Positions 8,454 through 17,100 of a stretch of 64,000 nucleotides of DNA are shown one piece after another. The notes below the pieces were generated by a model that was not told where the DNA came from, made no database searches, and saw only the letters and a list, made by a program, of their open reading frames with translations. Numbering within the stretch: position 1 is the stretch's first letter; each line of letters starts with the position of its first letter. The stretch comes from Acidovorax sp. sif1233 (lineage in GTDB: Bacteria; Pseudomonadota; Gammaproteobacteria; Burkholderiales; Burkholderiaceae_C): NCBI RefSeq assembly GCF_019218755.1, contig NZ_JAHUWZ010000009.1, positions 1-64,000 of the forward strand. Direction: 5' to 3'. A program made the position numbers and the translations under genes.

Positions 8454-9390
8454 CATTTTCCATCTGATAACATTGTGGCTAGCGATACTCTTTGCTGGAG
8501 TCACAATTTCGACGCAATCTCATGCGCAAAATTTGGAAGAGCAGATGTGGAAGCAGCGTGAACTTGTACACGGCCTTTGCAAAGACTCTATTAGAAAAGC
8601 GCTAACTTTACTTCGCCCACATCTCTCCGACCATCCAAAACTTCAAAACGACGAGAATCTTGTGGTTTTTGTGGAATGGATAAATTTTAACGCATACGCA
8701 CAATACTCTCACCAAAGAATCTTTATTACAAGCGCATTTTGCGAATATACCTTTTTGTTAATGCGAGCTCAACTACTTGCACATCACTATGACATGCCCG
8801 CAAGCGCATTAGTGGAATACACAGACTATCTCGGACAGAAAATTCGCCACGGAGAACGAGAGGTCAAGAGAGGCGAACTATTCAAACACATCATAAATCC
8901 GTACGAAGTCTATTTCAATCTAGATTTATCGAAATTAAATCAAAAATCTCGAACTATAATTGATTCGGTAATTCAAGATGAAATGCCAAATTTTCTCCTT
9001 TCAGTTATTGGCCATGAATTGGGTCATTTAATAAAAAGCCATAAACCATATAGCGTAATTTCAAACAAAAAGGCTCGCGAGCAAGAGTACGAAGCAGACG
9101 AATTCGGCTACAACATCGTAACCAAAGCGTTAGGAGAAGCGCCCCATCCAGCATTATTTATAGGAGCATTACAATTATTTGGTGCCAGAGAAAAATTATC
9201 AGCTGCAAGCGGCGCAACCACCCACCCAAGACCTGAATGTCGACAGATTCGAATAATCAATTCATCAGGAATATTAAAGCAAATAGAAAATGATGAAAAG
9301 ATGAGGCGGGATTTTGAAAAAAAATCTGATGTATCTTATGAAAAAACCGTTTGGGCAGTTAAAGAAGGTTTAAAGGCGTGCGCCGAGTAG
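8437..9390 (+). CDS. Secreted M48-type zinc metalloprotease
   Basis: A 317-residue protein with an N-terminal signal or anchor segment (LWLAILFAGVTIS, cut likely after SHA at 28-30). HELGH at 193-197 is the gluzincin zinc motif, and EYEADEFG at 217-224 supplies the third ligand in the EADxxG form of M48 (HtpX/BepA-like) peptidases. No transmembrane bundle follows, so it is probably periplasmic or secreted. It overlaps the PLA2-like gene by 17 bases in another frame, so the two are one operon. The same low GC shows they came in together. Substrate unknown. Confidence 0.78.
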   Translation: MHAKNNIFHLITLWLAILFAGVTISTQSHAQNLEEQMWKQRELVHGLCKDSIRKALTLLRPHLSDHPKLQNDENLVVFVEWINFNAYAQYSHQRIFITSAFCEYTFLLMRAQLLAHHYDMPASALVEYTDYLGQKIRHGEREVKRGELFKHIINPYEVYFNLDLSKLNQKSRTIIDSVIQDEMPNFLLSVIGHELGHLIKSHKPYSVISNKKAREQEYEADEFGYNIVTKALGEAPHPALFIGALQLFGAREKLSAASGATTHPRPECRQIRIINSSGILKQIENDEKMRRDFEKKSDVSYEKTVWAVKEGLKACAE

Positions 9391-9561
9391 GTGCGCTGTG
9401 GTGAAGTTACTCACCATGAGTCTGAGTCTTTGCCGTGCGACCAGGTTAGAGTAGGTTGTCTGCTCCACGCAGAAGTCTGGTGCCAACGAACACCCTGCGA
9501 TTGATCCGGGACCCCCTCCCCAAAGGGCGCTGTGTGACGGTTGATATCTCTTCGCCTAGAG
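9391..9561. other. Convergent gap between protease and Rz genes
   Basis: The rightward cargo operon and the leftward lysis cassette converge here. No clear terminator hairpin with a T-run is seen. Confidence 0.4.
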
Positions 9562-10053
9562 TCAATCCTGAGGACGTCCATCCCGCCCCCCAAGTTTCAC
9601 TGGCCAGGCTTCCCGATGGGTTCGGACATCACTTGCGTGCCCATCAGCTTTTTCGACCATCCCTCCATACGCGGCGCGGCAGTCGTTGAATACGGCTCCG
9701 AGGGCAGTGGCGTACTCAAGGACGGCGGCGGGGGGAGCTGCAGCGAGTCGGCGGGCGGCTTCGGCGGATTGGTCCCGCAGGCCGTCAGAGACAAGGCGCA
9801 GATGGTCAATTTCAGTGCGCAATAGCGTTTCACGGGTACGGGCAGCATTCAGGGACTCCTGGTAGGTGGTGGTGATGGCGCGCTCCTCGGCGCGGGCTTC
9901 CTTGACGGCCTCGAGCTTTTCGCCCGCGGCCTGCACCTTGGCGCCGGCCATTTCCAGCCGGACATTGGCCACGGCGGCATCCATGCGCGCGTCCTGGTAG
10001 AACCAGGCGGCCAGGGCCGCGACGATGGCGGCGATCAGATGGGTGTAGATCAC
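9562..10053 (-). CDS. Rz: Rz-like inner-membrane spanin subunit
   Basis: A 163-residue protein with one N-terminal membrane helix (THLIAAIVAALAAWFY) followed by a long alpha-helical periplasmic region rich in Ala, Glu and Arg. This is the i-spanin layout, which joins the outer-membrane Rz1 to disrupt the outer membrane at lysis. The start is GTG at 10053 with GGGAG upstream; it overlaps the preceding stop (GTGA). The Rz1 gene is nested inside in another frame, as in lambda. Confidence 0.85.
   Translation of the reverse strand: MIYTHLIAAIVAALAAWFYQDARMDAAVANVRLEMAGAKVQAAGEKLEAVKEARAEERAITTTYQESLNAARTRETLLRTEIDHLRLVSDGLRDQSAEAARRLAAAPPAAVLEYATALGAVFNDCRAAYGGMVEKADGHASDVRTHREAWPVKLGGRDGRPQD
9597..9848 (-). 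CDS. Rz1: Rz1-like outer-membrane lipoprotein spanin
   Basis: An 83-residue frame wholly inside Rz. It has a lipoprotein signal with lipobox LTAC (Cys24) and a Pro-rich mature part (GTNPPKPPAD, LPPPPSL), the hallmarks of o-spanins. Internal starts nearer the signal sequence are possible. Its position and composition leave little doubt about the role. Confidence 0.85.
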   Translation of the reverse strand: MLPVPVKRYCALKLTICALSLTACGTNPPKPPADSLQLPPPPSLSTPLPSEPYSTTAAPRMEGWSKKLMGTQVMSEPIGKPGQ

Positions 10054-10175
10054 TGACTTCTCCCGTTGAGCCAGTCGCGCAGCGCACTGCGACGCCACTT
10101 CCCGCGCACGCGCAGGCAGACTTCCCACACGATGAACAACAAGGTGCCGGCCCACTTCAGGGCCCAGTCCCTCAC
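10050..10175 (-). CDS. 41-residue membrane protein between endolysin and Rz
   Basis: A GTG-initiated frame of 41 codons: one hydrophobic stretch (WAGTLLFIVWEVCLRV) followed by a basic tail. Its start overlaps the endolysin stop (GTGA) and its stop overlaps the Rz start (GTGA), so it completes an unbroken chain of four coupled lysis genes. Size and topology suit an antiholin, a second holin or a lysis regulator. The role is inferred from position alone. Confidence 0.55.
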   Translation of the reverse strand: MRDWALKWAGTLLFIVWEVCLRVRGKWRRSALRDWLNGRSQ

Positions 10176-10702
10176 CGCGCACCCCCGGTGTTCCAGCGCA
10201 CGGTGCCTTCGATGCATAGCTGGTATTCCTTCCAGCGGCGGTTGAAGAGGCCCTGGCTGTAGGCGCCCCCGGCCCTCACCCACTGCAGCATGGCCAGGCA
10301 TGCCCCGCCCTCGTCGCCCGCGTTGAAGCGGCGCACCAGGGTGGACTTGCGGCCGGACTTGAGCCAGCACCAGCCATCGGCCTTGCCCGGAGCGCCCAGG
10401 CCGGTGTTCACGGCCATGAGCGTCCAGCCGTCGTACTGGCCCTGCGTGGGCTCCCGGTCCAGGCAATCGAGCACGCCCTGGCCGAAAACCTCTGTGTGGC
10501 GCTTGAGCGTGGCGCGCGCCTCGGGCTCGGTGACCGCCTTGCCGGGCACCACGCCATGGGTGTTGCCGTAGCCGTCGGTCCACACCCCTGCGATGTCCTT
10601 GTACGGGAGGGCCATGAAGCCCTCCAAGGCCATCAGCAGCACAAACGCCCCGGCGCTCAGCGAGCGGCGGGGGTTGTCGCGGATGTATTGGCCGACCGTC
10701 AC
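10172..10702 (-). CDS. Endolysin, phage lysozyme (GH24), SAR-like
   Basis: A 176-residue muramidase cleaving the glycan backbone of peptidoglycan. The T4-lysozyme-type triad has canonical spacing: Glu27, Asp36 and Thr42 (MALEGF, KDIAGVWTDGYG). Residues about 14-34 (LSAGAFVLLMALEGFMALPY) are weakly hydrophobic and Ala/Gly-rich, as in signal-anchor-release endolysins, so export may be Sec-driven with a pinholin-type trigger. GTG start at 10702 overlapping the preceding stop. Confidence 0.88.
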   Translation of the reverse strand: MTVGQYIRDNPRRSLSAGAFVLLMALEGFMALPYKDIAGVWTDGYGNTHGVVPGKAVTEPEARATLKRHTEVFGQGVLDCLDREPTQGQYDGWTLMAVNTGLGAPGKADGWCWLKSGRKSTLVRRFNAGDEGGACLAMLQWVRAGGAYSQGLFNRRWKEYQLCIEGTVRWNTGGAR

Positions 10703-11013
10703 TCGTCGGCTCCCAGCGCGCCCAGGTCGGTTTCCACGGGCCGGCCGCGGCGACGGTCTTCCTGGCGCTCTTGATCGCGGCGCGCGTCGCGGCGCCACTT
10801 CCACACGAGGTAGCTGGCCTGCAGGGCGACGAACGCGATAGAAGCCAACACCAGCCAGTCGCTGAGCGGCAATCCCGCCATCCGGGCCCCGCCGGCTGCA
10901 GCCGCCCCGGGCGTGGCCTGATACGCGGCCGTGGCCAGGTCGTGCTTTTGCTCAGCGCTCAAATGCTGGTGGATGCCCAGCAGGGCGAGCAGGGTTGCGA
11001 GACGTTTGTTCAT
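10699..11013 (-). CDS. Putative holin
   Basis: A 104-residue protein with an N-terminal hydrophobic stretch (RLATLLALLGI), a clear membrane helix at about 52-70 (WLVLASIAFVALQASYLVW) and a highly charged C-terminus rich in Arg, Asp and Glu. Size, topology and position directly before the endolysin identify it as the likely holin or pinholin. It is the first gene after a late promoter-like motif at 11052-11067. Confidence 0.65.
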   Translation of the reverse strand: MNKRLATLLALLGIHQHLSAEQKHDLATAAYQATPGAAAAGGARMAGLPLSDWLVLASIAFVALQASYLVWKWRRDARRDQERQEDRRRGRPVETDLGALGADE

Positions 11014-11051
11014 GAGCCCGGATGATTCCGGGCAATGCCAAGAAGGCCCAA

Positions 11052-11067
11052 CCCTATACCGGGGGCG
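11052..11067 (-). promoter_or_regulatory. Late promoter-like motif, copy 8 (lysis cassette)
   Basis: Minus strand CGCCCCCGGTATAGGG then TTG, 39 bases before the putative holin start. It overlaps the TAG stop of the tail fibre assembly gene. One of eight copies of CGCCC-N-G-Y-ATAGGG. Confidence 0.65.
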
Positions 11068-11656
11068 ATTCGGGCGGAACGCTGGATTCGCTCGGCCACC
11101 CTGCGAGAACGTCGATCAGCTGCAGGGCCTGCGCATCCTCGCCCGCCGCATCAATCAGGTCCTCGATGCGCTGGCGCGCACCCGTGAGTGCCCCGTGGAT
11201 GGCGCGGTAGGCGTCGTCCTTCGCTGCGATGCGCTGGGCAAGCACCAGGCGGTCGATGCCGCGCGCGGCGGCCGCACCGTCGATCCACGGAGTGAGCGCA
11301 TGCGCATCGGCAAGCAGCGCACGCGCCTCCGAGGTCTGCACATGCCAGCTCTCGCGCTCGCTGGGCGGGTAGCCGGCCGCGATCACTTGCATGCGGCGCT
11401 CGTACTCGGAGGAAAGGGCAGCCAGCAGGTCCGCGCGGATCTGCGATGCGTTGGCGGGTGCCGGCGGCGTGTAGTCGGCCTCGCACTGCGCGATCAGCGC
11501 TGCATGCTCTGCAGCATCAGCGCCGAGGTCCGTCCGCAGCTCGTTCATTTGCGAAGCGTCGTAAGCGTGGCACTTCACAACGTCGCCGTTTTCATCGACC
11601 CATGTGGCTTCGATGGCAGGGGCGTTCTCATAGCGGATCAATTGCTTGAGGATCAC
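11054..11656 (-). CDS. Tail fibre assembly-like protein with DUF4376-type domain
   Basis: A 200-residue protein; GTG at 11656 overlaps the preceding tail fibre stop (GTGA). The N-terminal part (ENAPAIEATWVDENGDVVKCHAY) and the helical C-terminal part with YPPSERESWHVQTSEARALL and TPWIDGAAAARG match the domain found in tail fibre assembly chaperones and fibre-adjacent proteins. Placement right after the fibre gene supports a chaperone or fibre-tip role. Confidence 0.65.
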   Translation of the reverse strand: MILKQLIRYENAPAIEATWVDENGDVVKCHAYDASQMNELRTDLGADAAEHAALIAQCEADYTPPAPANASQIRADLLAALSSEYERRMQVIAAGYPPSERESWHVQTSEARALLADAHALTPWIDGAAAARGIDRLVLAQRIAAKDDAYRAIHGALTGARQRIEDLIDAAGEDAQALQLIDVLAGWPSESSVPPESPPV

Positions 11657-12936
11657 GAGGTAGCCCCTTTCAGCACACGAAAATTGATGGTCAGGGCATC
11701 GGACAGCCCCGAGATCGTGGTGTTCTCGATGTAGACCGGGACGGAGCCCGTCGATGGCACACCGGTGCGCACCTTGTAGTTCTGCGGGCTGCTGCACCAC
11801 ACATCCACTCCGTCATCCGTCCCGATCAGCGAGTTGTTGAACGTGAAGGCAACGGAGGTGCCGCCAGGCAGCGATGCGTTGTGCGTCGTGATCCTGCCGC
11901 AGGGCTTGTTGAGCGTGACCGCCGTGGACTTGTTGGTGGGTTGCGTGACCGTGCCACCCGCCCCCGTCCCATATCCCAGCAATTGCGGAGTGCTCAGCTG
12001 CGCGCCCGCCGGGGTGACATTGAAATCCACGAGCGCCGCACCGACCAAAGTGTTGGCGGCGACAGATGGGTAGTTGCGTATGTAAACGCCACCGGAGCCG
12101 GCCTGGACTTCTGTTGATGCAGCCGCCCCTATGCTCGTTCTCCCGCCGGCCGCGAAGTAATAGTTGGCGCAGATACCAATGGTCTTGTTTGTGTCATGGC
12201 TCCACAAGGAGCTCCATGCTGTCACGAACTGGATAGGCGTCTTGTCGGTGTCCCAAGCCGAGGCCGCGCCACCGATGCTGAACTTGCCGGTCGTGCTGAT
12301 CGTGAAGCGCGAGGTGTTGCTCGTGAGGAACGACAAAGGGAGGTAACTTCCGGTGCCGATCTGACCTGAGCGGACCAACGCCTCCGTTGCGCCGATCTCG
12401 AGGCGAATCAGGCTTGCGTTGTTCGGGTCTGAAGCGTTGTACGCGCGCCAGCCCGCTGTGGTCCCGGTGCCCGACGGCATCACGGCCACGTCGGTCACCG
12501 CGTTCGCCGCGGATGTCTGGAACACGAGGCGGTTGCCCGCCGTCGCGTTCGAGAAATCCCCGATGAAGCGGCGAGCCAGCCCATCGACAACGATGTTGCC
12601 TTCGATGCTGGCGCTGGTCCGCGACACAAAAAGCGATGCGATCCAAGCCTTCAAATTTGCGAAAGTCAGCTTCTTCAGGCCGTTGGTCGCTTCGCTGTCC
12701 ACCAGGCCCAATTCGTCGGCATCCACCGGCGTGGTCTTGGCAGCGGCCGCGTGAATCTGCGGCGCTACGACTGCGTCGTCTTCCCGCAGCATCGCCTTGT
12801 AGGCGCCAACAGCGGTGCCTACGGCTACCCGCGACTCATCCGAAATCAAATACGGCTCGCCCTGCGCGAGCGCGTTTGCGCCCGCCGCAGTATCCAGCTG
12901 CGCACGAGTCCCGCGTTTGAACCGGATGGCCGCCAT
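11653..12936 (-). CDS. Tail fibre protein
   Basis: A 427-residue protein. The N-terminus (AAIRFKRGTRAQLDTAAGANALAQGEPYLISDESRVAVG) is a fibre base module also seen in the gene just upstream (RIQIKRGLKANLP). A domain rich in Thr, Ser, Asn and Gly follows, typical of beta-structured fibre shafts and heads. The C-terminal region (about 330-427) is a compact beta-rich module (TTHNASLPGGTSVAFTFNN) probably contacting the host surface. Co-translated with the assembly protein. Confidence 0.65.
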   Translation of the reverse strand: MAAIRFKRGTRAQLDTAAGANALAQGEPYLISDESRVAVGTAVGAYKAMLREDDAVVAPQIHAAAAKTTPVDADELGLVDSEATNGLKKLTFANLKAWIASLFVSRTSASIEGNIVVDGLARRFIGDFSNATAGNRLVFQTSAANAVTDVAVMPSGTGTTAGWRAYNASDPNNASLIRLEIGATEALVRSGQIGTGSYLPLSFLTSNTSRFTISTTGKFSIGGAASAWDTDKTPIQFVTAWSSLWSHDTNKTIGICANYYFAAGGRTSIGAAASTEVQAGSGGVYIRNYPSVAANTLVGAALVDFNVTPAGAQLSTPQLLGYGTGAGGTVTQPTNKSTAVTLNKPCGRITTHNASLPGGTSVAFTFNNSLIGTDDGVDVWCSSPQNYKVRTGVPSTGSVPVYIENTTISGLSDALTINFRVLKGATS

Positions 12937-12938
12937 GG

Positions 12939-13394
12939 TCAGAACGTTCCGCCGTCCACCACGTTGACTGCCAGGGTCACGAACCCATTGCCGGCATCCT
13001 TTGTCCAGCTCATGCTGGCGTTCATGCGCATGACGCCATCAGTGCCGTCCGTGCCCCAGAGATACCCGGACGTGCCGCCGGCCACCACGGCGACTTTTTC
13101 GTCGGTCGCACCCGTGGGGATGTTCAACGCGGTCTTGAACGCGTCGAACGTCATCTTCTTTTCTTTTTGGCCCCCAGATTCGCTGGCGTCGTGGATGATC
13201 AGCAGGTCGTCCGCACCGGACACGCTGGCAAGCGTGGCCAGGTCGTCAATGGCGGGCACCACGGGGAGCTTTGTCGTCGCGTCCGTGGCGACGTGCAGCG
13301 TACCGCGGTCGGTGGTGACCATCGGCTCGCCGGCGAGCATGCCCGTGCTGGGGAGGTTGGCCTTGAGGCCGCGTTTGATCTGGATGCGGGGCAT
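12939..13394 (-). CDS. Tail fibre-associated protein, short
   Basis: A 151-residue protein starting MPRIQIKRGLKANLP, the same N-terminal module as the main fibre. It continues with GEPMVTTDRGTLHVAT and ends VVDGGTF. AAGGAG precedes the ATG. It appears to be a short fibre segment or attachment part. Its end resembles the end of the next gene upstream (VIDGGTFF), suggesting duplication of a linking peptide. Confidence 0.55.
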   Translation of the reverse strand: MPRIQIKRGLKANLPSTGMLAGEPMVTTDRGTLHVATDATTKLPVVPAIDDLATLASVSGADDLLIIHDASESGGQKEKKMTFDAFKTALNIPTGATDEKVAVVAGGTSGYLWGTDGTDGVMRMNASMSWTKDAGNGFVTLAVNVVDGGTF

Positions 13395-13403
13395 GGTGGC
13401 TCC

Positions 13404-13691
13404 TTAGAAAAATGTTCCGCCGTCAATGACCTGCAACCCTAGGTTTGTGCGGGCTGCGGCCTTCTTGGTCTCGTCGTCAAACTCACTCAGGCGATTCACG
13501 ACGAGCAATGCGCCGCCTGTGGCATCGCCGGGCGGGCCCGGCGGACCAGGAATACCCCGGGTAACAACGACCGTGGCCGGCTCCGGCTGCTGCACCACGA
13601 CGGTTTCGCCTCCCGGCTGCGTGATGACCACCGAGCGTTCGCTGTGGATCACCACGGCCTCGCATTCCTGCGGCAGCACCACGGCGTTCAT
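13404..13691 (-). CDS. Collagen-like tail protein
   Basis: A 95-residue protein; the ATG at 13691 overlaps the preceding stop (ATGA). It contains GIPGPPGPPGDATGG, a short collagen-like Gly-Pro-Pro trimerisation stretch, then a segment ending LGLQVIDGGTFF. Such small collagen-like proteins link fibres to the virion. Val/Gln-rich strands (VVVQQPEPATVVVT) precede the collagen part. Confidence 0.55.
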   Translation of the reverse strand: MNAVVLPQECEAVVIHSERSVVITQPGGETVVVQQPEPATVVVTRGIPGPPGPPGDATGGALLVVNRLSEFDDETKKAAARTNLGLQVIDGGTFF

Positions 13692-14128
13692 GGCTCCTGC
13701 CTCCACGGAAAGAGCAGCACAGGCAGTTCGTACTGCGGTTCTGCTTCGCCCGTCGGGCGAAAGACAGTCACGCGCGCCACACATTGGGTCCAGGCCGGCG
13801 CCACTTCACCGTACTGCAGGGCCAGCGTCTGGGCCTTCGTCATCTTCAGCCGCAGCCATGCGCCGTCGAGCAAGATGCCTCCTTCCTCCGTCGTCAGGGT
13901 GAAGATCACATCCAGCGGATTGCCGTCGCGCAGGAACTCGGCGATGGCTGTGCAGCCCGTGTAGTCCTCGCGCGTGGCGTCAGACGCGGGCGCAAGGGCA
14001 CCGCTGCATACTTTCACCAGACGACCACAGTCCAGGCGCACCGGATAGGGGTATGTGACGCGCTCCAGCGAGAAATTGAAGGTCGTGCCCCGATAGATGG
14101 GGGCCGTCAGACTGGCGGGGGAGTTCAT
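13688..14128 (-). CDS. Hypothetical virion/tail protein
   Basis: A 146-residue protein. The ATG at 14128 (MNSPASLTAPIYRG) is preferred over one nine codons earlier because GGAG lies upstream. The fold looks beta-rich (IYRGTTFNFSLERVTYPYPV), like a small BppU-type or connector module before a fibre. First gene after late motif copy 7. Confidence 0.5.
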   Translation of the reverse strand: MNSPASLTAPIYRGTTFNFSLERVTYPYPVRLDCGRLVKVCSGALAPASDATREDYTGCTAIAEFLRDGNPLDVIFTLTTEEGGILLDGAWLRLKMTKAQTLALQYGEVAPAWTQCVARVTVFRPTGEAEPQYELPVLLFPWRQEP

Positions 14129-14165
14129 GCCCGCCAGTCTCCGTCCGGGCCGCACATTGGCGAAA

Positions 14166-14180
14166 CCCTATACAGGGCGC
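14166..14180 (-). promoter_or_regulatory. Late promoter-like motif, copy 7 (tail fibre operon)
   Basis: Minus strand GCGCCCTGTATAGGG then TTTCG, 38 bases before the start at 14128 and just past the stop of the giant gene. Confidence 0.65.
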
Positions 14181-14181
14181 A

Positions 14182-17100
14182 TCAGGCTTGCTCCTTCGCC
14201 AATTCCCGCATCTGCTGGCGCAGCGCCTTCGGCGCGGTGTCGGCGATCCGCTGGGTGCGGTCCTTGCCCATTTCCCGCACCTTCTTCCACACGTCGGGCA
14301 TCTTGACCACGATGGGCTGCTCCGGGTTATTCCGGTTCCAGTCTGCAAGGCGCTCGCGCACCCGCTCCAGTGCTGCCTCGTCCTTGTTGAACAGCGCCTG
14401 CGCCCACTGGGCCTTGATGTCGCTGCTGGTCTGGACGTAGAAGCTCTTGGACCGCTGCATGAAGGAATTCGACTCCTGCACCTCGGCCACGCTGCGCGGC
14501 TGGAAGCCGATGGCCTTGGCCACCGCCTCGTCCAGCGTGGTGTCGATCACCTTGTAGCCCTTGGTGTCCTTGTAGATTCCGCTCGTGGCCATGTCGATGC
14601 CCTTGGCCGCATTGCGCACGGCGGTGGGCGCAACCTCGAGCGCCGCGCCCCCCACATCCCCGGTCAGCGCCTTGCGCGCCGCGCCGAAGCCGCGCGCCAC
14701 CAGGTCGCCTGCCGGACCGGCCACTTCCAGCAGATCCCGCTCCCGGTTCGGTTTGGTCAGGAACAGGCCGGTGCCCGGGATCAGGTTGCCCATCCCCAGG
14801 CGGCCCGACACGTCGATGGGCGCCCCGGGCAGGCCGGACACGCCCTGCTCCATGAAGGTTGCCAACTCCTTGCCCAGCGCGTCGCGCAGCACCTGCTTGC
14901 GCCACTGCTTGGTGCTCAGGTTGTAGCCCATGAGCTGGCCCACGCCGTCGATCAGGTCTTCCAGGTCTTCCATGAACGGCAAGCCGCCCGCGCCGCCCAT
15001 CAGCATCAACATGGCAACCGCCCAGCCGACGGCCCGGCGGCCCGCCGCGCGCTCGGGCGAGCCCGGTTCACCGGCGTTCCAGGTGCGCTGCATCAGCTCC
15101 AGGTAGGAGATGCTGTAGGTCTTGAAGGTCATGAGCGTGCCGCCCACGGCGCCCCGCCCCCACTTTGGCTTGTTGGCCTTGCTGTAGAGGAACTGGGTTT
15201 CGAGCACAGCGCGCCGGGCGAAGTCGGCCGGCCGGTCCAATCCCTTTTCCTTGGCCAGCCGGTACGCCGCGATGAACGTGCTGCGGCGATTGAACTGCTC
15301 GGCCAGGGCGAACGGCTGGCCCCATGCCACCTTCGCGCGTTCCCAGTGGTTCGCCGCCGTGGCGCGGGCATCGCCCAGCCGCGTGCCATCGCCGGTGCGC
15401 AGCGTGCCAGCGCCCCGAGCCTGCGCCATCAGCTGGTGGATTTCCTGCGGGCTCACCACGCCGTCGTCCTCGGCGTGCTGCAGCGCGGCGGCCAGGTCGG
15501 CCTCGTACCGGAAGCCCTTGGTGCCCATGTCCTTGAGTGCCCGGCCCATCTGTGTGCCTGCGGCGCGCATGCCGCCGAACTGGCTCAGCCACGGCAGCGT
15601 CACCGTGAAGGGCTGGGTGGTGTTCACGAAAGCGGACGCCAGCGAGCCGCCCAGGTACTGGGCGAACAGCATGCCGCGCACGGCCTGCCCCTCTTCCTGC
15701 GGATCGCGGATGTACCCCTGCAGGCCCACGGCCACGTCGCGCAGCTCGCCCTGCTCCTTGGGGATGTTGTTGATCGCGGTTTCCATCGTGCCCGCATTCA
15801 GCGCGCCCGCGCCCTGGCGGGCATTGGAATAGACAAACGAGGCCAGCACGCGGCCCACGTCCTCGGAATACCCGGCGATGCCCTTGCGGTGGATCAGGCG
15901 CTTGAGCGCGCTGTGGTTGTTCTTCGCCAGCTTCAGGTACTCCTGAAACGCCTTGTCCCGGGCATCACTGCCCTCGGCGCTCAGGCCCAGCATGTTCCCG
16001 AACATTTCCAGGCTCTCGGGCGTGATGCCCTGGAAGAGCTTGTAGGCTTCCTGGCTCATCGTGCCCGAGGTCACGGCGGCGCCCGGGAACGCGCTGGCCA
16101 GGCGCATCCGCATCTGGTTGGCCTCACGCATGGTCTCGAACATTCCGAAATACTGGCGCTCGCCCGCGGCATCCACCACGTCCACGGTGTACCGGCCAAA
16201 GCGCGACAGCGGTGCATAGCCCTCGGCCATCAGCTCCTTGGCGCGTTCGTAGCGGTCCACCACCTGGTTGTTCAGTGCCATCAGCCGGTCGGCCTGGTCA
16301 GGGTCGCCCCGGGCGTCATCCTGGAGCGTGCGGGTCAGCAGCTCCATCGCGTCGGCCAGGGTGGCCTGCTCGAGCACGGCGTCGCGCATCGGTGCGTACT
16401 GATCGCCCAGCGCGCGCAGCATGTCCGCCCGCGTGGTCACGTCGATAGAGCGGTCAATGGCGGCCCGCGCCTCCTGGTACAGGCTCACCTGCTGGTCCGT
16501 GAGGCCGAACATGCCCCTGAGCTCATCGCCCGTCCAAACCACCCCGGGCTTGAGCACCTTGCCCTCGAAACGGGAATTCACGCTCGCCTCGAACTGCGGC
16601 AGCGGCAGTCCGCGCCACATCTGCAGCACGCTGGGCTCGATCCGCCCGGCGGCCAGCATCAGCTGCGCCTTGTCGTCGGCCGACATGCTGGCGTACTTGG
16701 CCGTCAGGTCATCGGCCAGCACCGGCTTTCCGTCCACGTCGCGGCCCCACATCAGTGTGCCCTCGAACAGCGGCCGCGCCAGCGCCTTGTTGTCCTCCGC
16801 GCTGATGGGCTTCTTGGTCAGGTCGCGCCAGGAATCCACACGCGGCAGCAGGCGGGGCGCGAAGTCGGCGGCATCGTTCGCCAGCAGGGCCACGTCATCA
16901 ATGAAGCGCTGCGCCGACTCGAACACAGGCTTGAACGCCGGCGCCCGCTCGCCCAGGTGGCGCATGGTGCCGACCGACTTGTCCCACAGCGACACCTTGC
17001 CGGGGTGGCTCAGCGCCTGCTGGATCTGGTCCAGGGCCGACGCTTTCATCTCCTGCAGCTTGCTGCGGCTGAACATGGTGTCGCCATCGTCCTCGGCGTT

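Noticed and set aside
9411..9593. 60-codon minus frame after the metalloprotease gene
   Set aside because: No ribosome binding site and no family. It overlaps the Rz stop region and looks like chance.
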